From Thiodiazotropha sp040507035 (GTDB lineage: Bacteria; Pseudomonadota; Gammaproteobacteria; Chromatiales; Chromatiaceae), in the NCBI GenBank assembly GCA_040507035.1, contig JBEVVR010000031.1, positions 248,001-312,000 of the forward strand: a stretch of DNA of 64,000 bases, in the 5' to 3' direction. Positions 35,470-43,693 of this stretch are shown here, one piece after another; the first letter of the stretch is position 1, and each line of letters starts with the position of its first letter. The notes below the pieces were generated by a model. It saw only the letters and a program-made list of their open reading frames with translations, was not told the origin of the DNA and did not search any database. The position numbers were made by a program, and so were the translations under genes.

Positions 35470-35493
35470 TCTGCTGACTACCCCCGGATTGTA

Positions 35494-35538
35494 CCTGGCT
35501 CCCATCTATCTGCTTTCGCCAAGCGCTTGGGAGCCGGG
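35494..35538. terminator. Possible terminator between amtB and queD
   Basis: GGCTCCCA (35497-35504) and TGGGAGCC (35528-35535) form an 8-bp stem with a 23-nt loop that itself contains AAGCGCTT. It lies between convergent genes but lacks a T-tract. Confidence 0.4.
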
Positions 35539-35614
35539 TCGACCCCTGGCCAAATAGGGATCAACATGGGCCTCGGTCCTTCGGCTGCTGAGTTGTCTGC
35601 TTGAAGATCGGGTA

Positions 35615-36034
35615 TCAGGTAGTGGCTGGCGGCTTGCGTCTGTAGCTGGCCAGTGCACTCTCGGTCTCGAATATCGCCACCTCGACCACCGGAAAGCCCC
35701 CCGCCTCCACATATTCGAAGATCAGACGGGCGATATTCTCCGCGGTGGGGTTGTTCTCCATGACATAGACCGATTCACCCGCCTGCTGCAGCAGCGGCAA
35801 CACCGGATCGTCTCGATGCAGCAACATATTGTGGTCCAGGGTCTCCTCGATCCAGCGCTTCACATAGTCACCGATATCGGAGAAATCGCAGACCATGCCC
35901 ATGGAATCGAGCTGTTCCGCCTCGAGACGGATCACCGCCTTGGCATTGTGACCATGGAGGTGGCGGCATTTCCCCTGATGGTTGAGTAGTCTGTGACCGT
36001 AACAGAAGTGGATATCTTTACTGACTGCGTACAT
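35615..36034 (-). CDS. queD: 6-carboxytetrahydropterin synthase QueD
   Basis: 139 residues from ATG 36034 (MYAVSKDIHFCYGHRL). Zinc ligands are seen in the first His of FCYGHRLL and in HLHGHN; the catalytic Cys is in GKCRHLHGH, with a C-terminal Glu (IFETE). It acts in the queuosine/preQ0 pathway and converts dihydroneopterin triphosphate. No other que gene is near. The longer ORF upstream of 36034 looks unlike the family. Confidence 0.92.
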   Translation of the reverse strand: MYAVSKDIHFCYGHRLLNHQGKCRHLHGHNAKAVIRLEAEQLDSMGMVCDFSDIGDYVKRWIEETLDHNMLLHRDDPVLPLLQQAGESVYVMENNPTAENIARLIFEYVEAGGFPVVEVAIFETESALASYRRKPPATT

Positions 36035-36230
36035 GTAGCGAACTGTCTCTCGAGGCTTTTGGCTAAGCATCTGCCGGGGTCTGGTCTGCAGCCACACCAC
36101 TGTATTGGTTTGCGGGTCCACAGGCCCTTGCACAAGGGGATCAGTATAAGGCCAGGCCTGACCGGCTGCCAGTGGTTGTAAAGGAATTGAGGTCTATGCC
36201 GTTAAACCAAGTGTGGTCATTTGGGCAAAT

Positions 36231-36740
36231 ATGGTTATGGACGAAGAATTGGAACAGATAGTGATAGAAGGTGACGAGGCTGATGCCGTGTTTGCAGCGA
36301 GAGAGGCCGTTGGTCATCTTCGACGCATCACCCGCGACTTTCCGCACCTCACAACCCAAGCGGTCCGTGTGGCATTGGATACCTGGGATGAGGAGATGTT
36401 TCGCAAGGGTGAGTTGATCCTTGTAGAGAAACAGCGTGCCAAGGCAGAACTTGACGCTATGGAGCAACGCGCCATCGATATCATCGAAACCAGTCAGGTC
36501 GATGATGCCCTCGATATTGTGAATCGGGAGTTCTCAAAGGAAATGGACTATTACGGCCTGATCGATCTGGTCGGCAAGGAGCGCTATATCGCTGCACTCT
36601 CTCGCGAGGCGGTTGAATTGAAGCTCAATTCGATCTCCCCGGAACAGGCGGCCGAACTCTGGAATACTTTGGGTAAACCCACTCTAGGCGGTGAGCGCTG
36701 GAACGAGACGGGTGTCAAGCTGTTGATGAAGGGTGACTAG
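36231..36740 (+). CDS. Unrecognised small acidic helical protein
   Basis: About 169 residues from ATG 36231 (GTG 36213 and ATG 36237 are alternatives; none has a good ribosome-binding site). Acidic, helical, no signal or membrane segment: VGHLRRITRDFPHLTTQAVRVALDTW, EKQRAKAELDAMEQRAID. I recognise no family. Its TAG stop is part of the CTAG that begins a repeat hairpin (36737), so the original C-terminus may have been changed by that insertion. Confidence 0.65.
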   Translation: MVMDEELEQIVIEGDEADAVFAAREAVGHLRRITRDFPHLTTQAVRVALDTWDEEMFRKGELILVEKQRAKAELDAMEQRAIDIIETSQVDDALDIVNREFSKEMDYYGLIDLVGKERYIAALSREAVELKLNSISPEQAAELWNTLGKPTLGGERWNETGVKLLMKGD

Positions 36741-36771
36741 GGCCTGTTAACACTAATCCAATACGCCCTGA
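36737..36771 (+). repeat. Solo terminal repeat of the CTAG element family
   Basis: CTAG (36737-36740) followed by GGCCTGTTAACACTAATCC matches the left end of the 63369-63658 element over 26 bases including CTAG, then diverges. TAGGGC and GCCCT can pair. The TAG is the stop codon of the preceding gene. Confidence 0.75.
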
Positions 36772-36776
36772 TATCG

Positions 36777-37481
36777 TCAATACGACACCGACCCCAGGGT
36801 TGTCAGAAAGCAGCTGGTATAGAGGTGATGCTCTGTAACCAGATAGCGGCCGTGAAAATCGAGGTCTTGTGGAAACTCCACTTTGCAAACATCGGTGGGT
36901 TCGAAATTGAACCGCCCGTTTGAAGTATCGATATCCAAGCTCACAGAGTGAAAACCGAAGAAGCGTTTGATCAAGGGATGGTAACACTTATAGAGGCTCT
37001 CCTTGGCGCTGAATATCAATCTTCGTGGCAGCTCCGGATGTCGCTCCATGAACACTCTCTCCTGATCCGTGTCGATATAGCGCGCAACCCCGGGCGATAG
37101 CGGCTTTAGCGGTTCGACATCAATCCCAAGGCTCGGCAGATCCTCAGCCGACACGCAGGCAGCAACACAGCTGTCTTCGCAGTGGCTTATGCTGCCAAGG
37201 TATCCCCTGGGCCAGACCGGTTGTCGATTTTCATCGCGAAGCAGCGGACCTGACGGGGCATTGAGCTGTTTCAGCGCGGCATGGGCCGCGTTGCGTCCGG
37301 CACGAAACTCCCGTTGGCGTTTTGCAACGCTGCCCTCTATCAACCTCTCCTCTTCACTGCACAGAGGTGTGGTCCACATCTCATTGGTGGCCTTGAGTAT
37401 CACGACCTGGGGGGGGAAGAGTACGCTGAGGTCCATGGCAAGAGGTGGGCTGACTGTTTCATTGGGTCTGGATTGTATCAC
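36777..37481 (-). CDS. 4'-phosphopantetheinyl transferase (EntD-like)
   Basis: 234 residues. Magnesium/CoA motifs are LGIDVEPL and FSAKESLYKCY, with the N-terminal REFRAGRNAAHAAL and LGSISHCED typical of the EntD/Sfp-type PPTases. It transfers the phosphopantetheine arm from CoA to carrier proteins. No NRPS/PKS cluster is in the window, so its target lies elsewhere. Downstream lies the repeat hairpin at 36737-36771, which may end the transcript. Confidence 0.92.
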   Translation of the reverse strand: MIQSRPNETVSPPLAMDLSVLFPPQVVILKATNEMWTTPLCSEEERLIEGSVAKRQREFRAGRNAAHAALKQLNAPSGPLLRDENRQPVWPRGYLGSISHCEDSCVAACVSAEDLPSLGIDVEPLKPLSPGVARYIDTDQERVFMERHPELPRRLIFSAKESLYKCYHPLIKRFFGFHSVSLDIDTSNGRFNFEPTDVCKVEFPQDLDFHGRYLVTEHHLYTSCFLTTLGSVSY

Positions 37482-37599
37482 TGCCGACAGATTTCAATAT
37501 CAAGTTTCATGATTTTTTCTCTCGGATTACATCCAGCGTCTGAATTATCCCTTGACCTTGTCACTTTGAGCATGCATGCTGATTGCCATGTATAACCTA

Positions 37600-37749
37600 A
37601 CGCAGACAAAGATGACCTTTAAGCGCCGTTGCCTACCCGTATGGGCAGTGGTCAAGTTATCTGCGTCCGGGAGTTTGATGCGAAGTTAGCAAACACTCAA
37701 ACAAGTTTTTTCACAAGGCCGCAGATGAGACACCATCTGCGGCCTTTTT
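37600..37749 (+). promoter_or_regulatory. Putative riboswitch-like attenuator leader of the EamA gene
   Basis: Possible aptamer: closing stem ACGCAGA (37600-37606) with TCTGCGT (37660-37666); inside it TGACC (37613-37617) with GGTCA (37650-37654) and TGCC with GGCA (37630-37633, 37644-37647). ATCTGCGTCC (37659-37668) can instead pair with GGCCGCAGAT (37717-37726; 9 of 10), which is the left arm of the terminator that follows. The alternative pairings are mutually exclusive, as in transcription-attenuating riboswitches. I cannot match it to a known class. The start site is uncertain. Confidence 0.55.
37715..37749 (+). terminator. Strong terminator just before the EamA gene
   Basis: AAGGCCGCAGATG (37715-37727) and CATCTGCGGCCTT (37734-37746) form a perfect 13-bp stem with a 6-nt loop, followed by TTTTT. 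No gene precedes it on this strand within the gap, and the next gene's ribosome-binding site (AGGAGG) begins 8 nt later, so it acts as a leader terminator. Confidence 0.9.
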
Positions 37750-37769
37750 CGTTATAGGAGGTAGATAAA

Positions 37770-38678
37770 ATGTCTGTGCCGGCCGCCTATCTGGGGATAG
37801 TGCTGATCTGGGGAACCACGCCGCTTGCCATCAAGTGGAGCGGCGAGGGTGTTGGCTATCTGTTCGGCGTCACCGGTCGCATGGTGATCGGCGTCTTCCT
37901 GGCCCTGCTGGTACTGCGCCTGATGGGTCAGCCCCTGGTGTGGCATAAACGTGCACGACGTACCTACCTGGCGGCGGGCCTGGGGATCTTTGTCGCCATG
38001 AGTGCGGTCTATTGGGCCTCCCAGTTCATCCCTTCGGGTTGGATTTCAGTGGTGTTCGGTCTCACTCCCATCTTCACCGGCCTGATGGCCCGGGTATGGC
38101 TGCAGGAGCCAGGGCTCGACTTGCAACGTTTTCTCGCGGTAATAATTGCACTGGCGGGCTTGGCCACGATCTTCTCCGTGGGAATAGATCTCGGTGTCGG
38201 TTTCGTGCTTGGGCTGATTGGCGTATTGATTTCGGTGATCACCCACTCGGCCAGCGCGGTATGGGTAAAACGCATCGATGCCCAACTGCATGGTCTGGTA
38301 GTGACCGCCGGGGGATTGCTGGTGGCGGTACCCCTGTTTCTGCTGAGCTGGTTTCTGCAGGGAGAGAGCTGGCCTCTGGTGATTGAGCAACGAGCCCTCA
38401 ACTCGATTATCTATCTAGGCGTGGTTGGGTCGGTGCTTGGCTTTGCCCTCTACTTCTATGTCTTGCGTCATGTGGAGACCACAAAGGTTGCGCTGATAAC
38501 CCTAATCACACCGGTGCTCGCCCTATTGGCCGGGAATTGGCTGAACGCCGAGGAGTTCGATGTCAAGGTATGGGTGGGTACTGGGTTGATAATGCTGGGC
38601 CTGGCCGGGTTTGAATTGGGCGACCGGATACGTGCTCAATTACGCTCCAGCAAGGCCAGTGAGAGTGTCGGCCAATAG
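37770..38678 (+). CDS. EamA (DMT superfamily) transporter
   Basis: 302 residues, about ten membrane helices in two EamA repeats (YLGIVLIWGTTPLAIKWSGE and IYLGVVGSVLGFALYFYVL). Such proteins usually export amino acids, metabolites or drugs. The ribosome-binding site is perfect (AGGAGG) and lies just after a terminator, so expression is likely set by the leader at 37600-37749. Substrate unknown. Its last 43 bp overlap the convergent TRAP permease gene. Confidence 0.9.
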   Translation: MSVPAAYLGIVLIWGTTPLAIKWSGEGVGYLFGVTGRMVIGVFLALLVLRLMGQPLVWHKRARRTYLAAGLGIFVAMSAVYWASQFIPSGWISVVFGLTPIFTGLMARVWLQEPGLDLQRFLAVIIALAGLATIFSVGIDLGVGFVLGLIGVLISVITHSASAVWVKRIDAQLHGLVVTAGGLLVAVPLFLLSWFLQGESWPLVIEQRALNSIIYLGVVGSVLGFALYFYVLRHVETTKVALITLITPVLALLAGNWLNAEEFDVKVWVGTGLIMLGLAGFELGDRIRAQLRSSKASESVGQ

Positions 38679-39910
38679 GTGATGATCAATACCGCGCCAA
38701 AGAGGATGAAAAACCAGGGAAGGGTGGCGCGGTATATTTCACTGATCGGTTTGTCGAAGCGGTAACTGGCAATGAACAGATTCATACCCACCGGAGGGGT
38801 GAAATAGCCGATCTGCATGTTGGCGAGAAAGATAATCCCGAGATGGACCGGATCGATACCATACTGTACGGCTACCGGGAGCAGCAGCGGCACCATCAAT
38901 ACCACGGCTGAGAAGATGTCGAGCATGGTGCCGAGGGCGAGGAGAAAGATATTGAGCAGAATGAGGAAAGTGAGGGGGTCTTGCACCCGTGCATGCAGCC
39001 AGTCGAAGAGCCGGCTTGGAACCTCCGCATCGATCAGGTAGTTGGTGGACGCCATGGAGAGACCGAGAATGATCAGAATCCCACCAACCAGCAACATCGC
39101 TTCGCGCATCACCCTGGGAAGCTGTGTCAGAGGTATCTCCCGGTAGATGAAGACTTCGACGGTCAAAACATAGACCGCGGTGACAGCGGCGGCTTCGGAG
39201 AGCGCGAAGTAACCGCTGTAGATACCTCCCAGCAAAATGAACGGCAGCGGGATCTCCCAGGCTGCCTCGCGGATAGCAGACTTGGCTTCGTTGAGGGTAA
39301 AGGTCTTCAGCGGCAGATCCCTACCGGACCAGAGTCCCCAGGCGAGGAGTATCAGCAACATCAGCAGTCCGGGCAGGATACCCGCGAGGAACATGTCGTC
39401 GACGCTGATGGAACCGCCGATACCCAACTGTTGCGCCACCACCGCATAGAGGATCAGTGGCAGGGCAGGGGCGAACAGCAGCCCCAGGCTTCCGGAGGTG
39501 GTTACCAGGCCGAGACTGAAGTTCTTCTTATAGCCCGCTTCGCGAAGCGCGGGGTAGAGCAGGGCACCCAGGGCCACGATGGTGACACCGGAGGCGCCGG
39601 TGAATGCGGTGAACAGCGCGCAAGCGACCAAGGCGACAAAGGCCATGCCGCCGGGAACCCAGCCAAGTAGTGCCTCGGTCAGTCTGACCAGGCGGTGGGG
39701 TGCGCCGCTCTCACTGAGCAGATAACCGGCAAAGGTAAACAGCGGGATTGCCAGCAGCACAGGCATCTCCGCCAGGCGGAAGAACTCGATCACCACCACC
39801 GATAGATCGATATCCGATTGATGGAAACCCCAGAGTGCGCTGGCGCCGATAATGGCGAACAGCGGGGCTCCGCAAAGTGCCAGCAGAATCAGCAACAGCG
39901 CAAAGATCAT
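38636..39910 (-). CDS. TRAP transporter large permease (DctM-like)
   Basis: 424 residues from ATG 39910, about twelve membrane helices. TRAP family segments: FTGASGVTIVALGALLYPAL, GSLGLLFAPALPLILYA, MQIGYFTPPVGMNLFIASYRF. It forms the ion-coupled channel part of a periplasmic-binding-protein transporter for organic acids or similar solutes. Its start overlaps the dctQ-like stop by 4 bp (ATGA). The longer upstream frame is DctQ-region antisense reading and is rejected. Confidence 0.94.
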   Translation of the reverse strand: MIFALLLILLALCGAPLFAIIGASALWGFHQSDIDLSVVVIEFFRLAEMPVLLAIPLFTFAGYLLSESGAPHRLVRLTEALLGWVPGGMAFVALVACALFTAFTGASGVTIVALGALLYPALREAGYKKNFSLGLVTTSGSLGLLFAPALPLILYAVVAQQLGIGGSISVDDMFLAGILPGLLMLLILLAWGLWSGRDLPLKTFTLNEAKSAIREAAWEIPLPFILLGGIYSGYFALSEAAAVTAVYVLTVEVFIYREIPLTQLPRVMREAMLLVGGILIILGLSMASTNYLIDAEVPSRLFDWLHARVQDPLTFLILLNIFLLALGTMLDIFSAVVLMVPLLLPVAVQYGIDPVHLGIIFLANMQIGYFTPPVGMNLFIASYRFDKPISEIYRATLPWFFILFGAVLIITYWPTLSLALLERN

Positions 39911-40404
39911 CCGCCATCCGGTTGCAGCAGCTGCAGGGAGAAGTTGAAGAGAAAGCGTAGTGTCATCACCGCAAAACCTATCGGGATGATAATCTCCCCC
40001 AGCCATGCGGGAATAGTGGCAAACAGGGTTGCGCCATCCTGCCACTCCGCGTAGACGAAGCGCACCGCGTGCCAGGTGATGATGCCACAGACTAAAGCAC
40101 TGAACAGATTGTTGATCGCAGCGAGGATCGACCGCAAGCGAGGTGACAACTTGTGGCTGAAGAGATCGATGCGAATATGGCGGTTCTCTCTGGTAGCGGC
40201 GATTGCACCTAAGAGGGCGAGCCACAATACCATGATGCGCAGGGTCGGGTCGGCCCAGATCAGGCCGCTATCGAAGAGGTTGCGCAATAGAATCTGGCTT
40301 GCCGCGAGCAGAACCGTTGCACTTAGCAGGAGCACCATCAGGCCGTCTTCGAAGAACAGGATCAACTGCTTGATGCGCTTTAGGGTGATTAACATGATGC
40401 ACAA
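39907..40404 (-). CDS. TRAP transporter small permease (DctQ-like)
   Basis: 165 residues with four membrane helices. The family signature is seen in RNLFDSGLIWADPTLRIMVLWLALLGA and ENRHIRIDLF. It bridges binding protein and large permease. ATG 40395 is an equally good start. Cupin gene 11 bp upstream, permease overlapping downstream. Confidence 0.93.
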   Translation of the reverse strand: MCIMLITLKRIKQLILFFEDGLMVLLLSATVLLAASQILLRNLFDSGLIWADPTLRIMVLWLALLGAIAATRENRHIRIDLFSHKLSPRLRSILAAINNLFSALVCGIITWHAVRFVYAEWQDGATLFATIPAWLGEIIIPIGFAVMTLRFLFNFSLQLLQPDGG

Positions 40405-40415
40405 CTAGGTGGAGA

Positions 40416-40727
40416 TCACAGAATATGTATGGCGAGCCAGATGCAGTGGGGTTGATGGCTCGTGGTTAAGACCCTGTGCAGGGTATTGGAGGGTATCAGT
40501 ACGCTGTCACCTCGATAAAGGGTGATCTGCCGATCGTCCATTTCCAGCTTAGCGCTCCCTTGTAGTACGCAGACCCACTCATCATGGGGTTGCTGTGATA
40601 AATCGGTGATGGTATTCGGCGGGCTGAGTATGCGCTCAATGGTGATGTTCTCAGATTGCAACAGTGTCTCGAAGTACTCCTTCTCACTATCGGCCCTGTC
40701 GGGTTTAAAAAGATTGATGCCGGTCAT
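40416..40727 (-). CDS. Small single-domain cupin
   Basis: 103 residues, one cupin barrel: PHDEWVCVLQGSAKLEMDD (motif 1) and RGDSVLIPSNTLHRV (motif 2). Metal-binding His are partly present (PHDEW and LHRV). Role unknown. It sits inside the TRAP gene cluster, between binding protein and small permease, and could be a sugar/acid-modifying or ligand-binding protein for the same substrate (inference). Confidence 0.85.
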   Translation of the reverse strand: MTGINLFKPDRADSEKEYFETLLQSENITIERILSPPNTITDLSQQPHDEWVCVLQGSAKLEMDDRQITLYRGDSVLIPSNTLHRVLTTSHQPHCIWLAIHIL

Positions 40728-40906
40728 TTTGCTAGATCCGGTGATAACAACCAGTCGTGTAATCCGGGTGAATTTTAAGAATTTCTCGCCAGCACCACAT
40801 AGGGGCCGCGGGTTGGGTGAATGACCTTTGTTGCATCATGGGTTGATACTTTTCGTTCTGGTTGGCCCCTAAGTGTAGTTTATATAGCACCAGGTTGTTT
40901 GTTCTT

Positions 40907-41911
40907 CTAGTGGACCATAGCGACCTCTCTCTGTTGGTGGATCAGGGTCTGCATCCTACTGAACATTGTTTTGCTGAACAGCTTCTGTTCACTCAGTTTC
41001 AATAAGGTAGTATTGGCATGGCTCTCCCACGCCTGTTGTTGATCCAGGCTGGGCCTGACAAACTTGATACCCTGCTTTCTCAGTGCGGCCAGGGCCTTTT
41101 CGTTCTCAATGCGGTTCTGATGGTCGATCTTGTCAAAGGTGGCCCCCATTATCTCCTTGACAATGGACTGATCGGATTTCTGCAGCTTGTTGAATGCCTT
41201 CTCCTTCACGATCAGGGTTGCATAGAGATAGGCGAGGGGTACCTGTGTCAGATAGTTGACCCGAGTATGCCATTGCAGGGCAATGGCACCGATCGGGGCG
41301 CTTGCGATCGTGTCGATGAGCCCGGTTTGCAAGCCGGTGAGCACATCGGTCAGAGGCAGTGGCACGGGGGAGATCCCCAGTGATTGGAACATACTTGCGT
41401 TGATCTGATCGCCCTCGGGTATCCAAATTTTCAAATCCTTCATGCTTTGTGTGGATTTGACCGGGCTATTTGAGAGTAGATAGGCAAAACCGCCTTCACT
41501 CAATCCAAAGCTGATGTAACCTGCGTTTTGCAAACCCGCGATAATCAGCGGGTCCATCACCCGGCGTACTGCGTCGACTTCTTGAAGATTGCGAAACTGG
41601 AATGGCAGGGTATAGAGCTGGGCGTCCTTGTAGACCGCACTAAGCCCGCCACCGGTGACGGCGCCACCGTGTAGCTGTCCGACGCGGATCTTACGCAGTA
41701 CGCTGCTGTCATTTCCCATCACGCCGCCCGGATAGAATCGAATCTTTACCCTGTCCTCGGTTCGCTGCTGTATCTGCTTTGCCGCAGCGCGCATCTCTTT
41801 CATCCAGCTGGTCCCATCGGGTGCCAGCGTGGCAATTTTCAAGGTGGTACTCGCCTGGCTGAACGGGCTCAATAGCAGCAGTGGCAGCAGGGTGATCAAG
41901 ATGCGGAACAT
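40907..41911 (-). CDS. TRAP transporter solute-binding protein (DctP-like)
   Basis: 334 residues: signal peptide (MFRILITLLPLLLLSPFSQA), then a DctP fold starting LKIATLAPDGTSWMKEMRAAA. It includes the conserved substrate-arginine region VKIRFYPGGVMGNDSSVLRKIR and PLPLTDVLTGLQTGLIDTI. The ATLAPDGTSW start is characteristic of the TatT-linked TRAP group. Substrate not predictable from sequence alone. Confidence 0.93.
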   Translation of the reverse strand: MFRILITLLPLLLLSPFSQASTTLKIATLAPDGTSWMKEMRAAAKQIQQRTEDRVKIRFYPGGVMGNDSSVLRKIRVGQLHGGAVTGGGLSAVYKDAQLYTLPFQFRNLQEVDAVRRVMDPLIIAGLQNAGYISFGLSEGGFAYLLSNSPVKSTQSMKDLKIWIPEGDQINASMFQSLGISPVPLPLTDVLTGLQTGLIDTIASAPIGAIALQWHTRVNYLTQVPLAYLYATLIVKEKAFNKLQKSDQSIVKEIMGATFDKIDHQNRIENEKALAALRKQGIKFVRPSLDQQQAWESHANTTLLKLSEQKLFSKTMFSRMQTLIHQQREVAMVH

Positions 41912-42096
41912 GGTTGAATCCTTGTTATGAACTGGATGGTTTGACCGGGTCCATCATTTAACATTTCGAGTTTACAGGGCTATTTATCTTTAGTGTACGT
42001 AGTCAGACAACATTCGGACGCAAAATACTGGCCACCAGCTTGTCGACTCAGTGACGGCGCCAACCGGGGTGCTGATCGCGGGAATCAGGCAGGGAG

Positions 42097-42966
42097 CTAA
42101 AAATAGTCATCCTCAAGCAACGCCCTGGCCTGCTTTTGGGCCATGATGTTGCTTAGGGTGAGGCCGGGTTTTACCGGATCGGCATCGATAACCTCATTCA
42201 GCAGTCTGTCGTGAAGGGTTTTATCAAAAACCAGGCGGGCATAGTGTCGAGCGAATTCCAGTTTTACCATCAGGTCGTCTCCCGATGAGAAGTTGATGGC
42301 CTGTTCGAAATGTTGTCGCCCAATCTCCGGCTTGCCCCCCAGGGCGGGAGGGATCTGACTCCTGATTACCCCGAGGTAGAGTTGAGCCCGGCCACCTTCA
42401 TAACCGGGATCCATGGATATGAGATGTTGCAGCATGGCCTCTGCCTTGGCGAGATCGGCAACCGCATTCCAGTCGTCACTGCGGGCCTCTATCCACCCCG
42501 CCCAGCTGGTAGCGTAGAGATAGAGACCCTCCATATCCCCACTATCCACCTCATGAACCGCAGCGATAAACTGCTCGTAGGGCTTGGTGGCCAATTGGCA
42601 GATGGCAGGTTGATGTTGACACAAACCCCGGCCCGCATAGTCCAGCGCCTTCTGGGTGAGGCCAAGTTTTCTTTCGCTATCGGTCACCAATCCCCCCGCA
42701 TAGGCACTGTAGAGCCGGGCTCCGGTATAGAGCAGGGTTGCATCCTCGGGGCTCTCTTCGATGAGGGAGTCAAGCAGCAGCAGATAGGCGGGTGCGCCGT
42801 GTCGCACTATCTCCGGATCTGTCTGGTTGAGCATCGCGTTGGAGAGATTGGCAGCGAGGCGGTCGGTGGCCATCGAGACACAGCCGATATGGGGGAAGAC
42901 AATGATTGCGCAGAGGACGCATAGAACACCGAATCGACTACAAGGTGTAGGCGCCGAAGTCTCCAT
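42097..42966 (-). CDS. TRAP-associated TatT-like lipoprotein (helical repeat)
   Basis: 289 residues. N-terminal hydrophobic segment ending in a lipobox-like PHIGC (Cys at about 29), then helical repeats (QTDPEIVRHGAPAYLLLLDSL, ATLLYTGARLYSAYAGG). This matches the TatT (TPR-protein-associated TRAP, T component) family first described with Treponema TRAP transporters; such proteins bind the DctP subunit. It stands first in the cluster, 185 bp before dctP. Confidence 0.88.
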   Translation of the reverse strand: METSAPTPCSRFGVLCVLCAIIVFPHIGCVSMATDRLAANLSNAMLNQTDPEIVRHGAPAYLLLLDSLIEESPEDATLLYTGARLYSAYAGGLVTDSERKLGLTQKALDYAGRGLCQHQPAICQLATKPYEQFIAAVHEVDSGDMEGLYLYATSWAGWIEARSDDWNAVADLAKAEAMLQHLISMDPGYEGGRAQLYLGVIRSQIPPALGGKPEIGRQHFEQAINFSSGDDLMVKLEFARHYARLVFDKTLHDRLLNEVIDADPVKPGLTLSNIMAQKQARALLEDDYF

Positions 42967-43089
42967 GAAAATAGTCGTTCTCCACTCTGTCTGCTTATGC
43001 CGACCCGTTGATAGATCGCGGGTTGAAGTTCACGCGGCAACCCAGGCTGCAATCGGCCTGTGGATCCATTCTTCAGGGTGCTGTGCCAA

Positions 43090-43452
43090 TCAGCGGTGTT
43101 TTCTACCCACCTGTTCCATATGGTGTAGCCAGTTGCTGAACATGATGCCGATGGAGCCACTGCCGCTGCGGCGACCTTTGAAGGTATGGAAACAGCCCTC
43201 TTCTTCCTCGGAAAATCGGGCCGAGCCGATATTCAGAAACATATACATCAACAGAATATCAAGCACCAATAGGGCAACGGCAATCGGTATATGAATGACC
43301 GCATCCCGCTTCAACCAGCCGACAATCGGTGTATGGTAGGCGAGAACAAAATAGAGGGTGCCGAATAAGAGCGCTACTGCTAGCAGAGAAAAGAGATCTG
43401 CCAGACGTTCATGTTTCCGGGTATACCCTTTGAGACTTTTGCAGACTGACAT
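43090..43452 (-). CDS. Unrecognised small inner-membrane protein
   Basis: 120 residues with two membrane helices (~20-42 LFSLLAVALLFGTLYFVLAY and ~52-72 IPIAVALLVLDILLMYMFL) and a basic C-terminal tail (HTFKGRRSGSG, GRKHR). No known domain recognised. It lies upstream of, and on the same strand as, the TRAP cluster (gap 123 bp), and may be co-transcribed with it. Confidence 0.65.
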   Translation of the reverse strand: MSVCKSLKGYTRKHERLADLFSLLAVALLFGTLYFVLAYHTPIVGWLKRDAVIHIPIAVALLVLDILLMYMFLNIGSARFSEEEEGCFHTFKGRRSGSGSIGIMFSNWLHHMEQVGRKHR

Positions 43453-43693
43453 GGGTAGGATCCAAATACATGTTGGGTAGATCCTTTGAGGTTAACCGGC
43501 AACCATCTTTATCTCAAGGGATTTTTCAGGATAGGGGATCTCTTTTTTGAATTCAGTGATCTGGGGTGTGTATAGTGGTTCATCAATTGTGGGTTGCTGG
43601 TGTTTGCCGAGAAGGGATTGACAGGCACATGCTGATACCGGATAGATGCCAGCTAAGCCTTTGAGGTTTAACTAAAAAAGAGGGGTACCAGGG

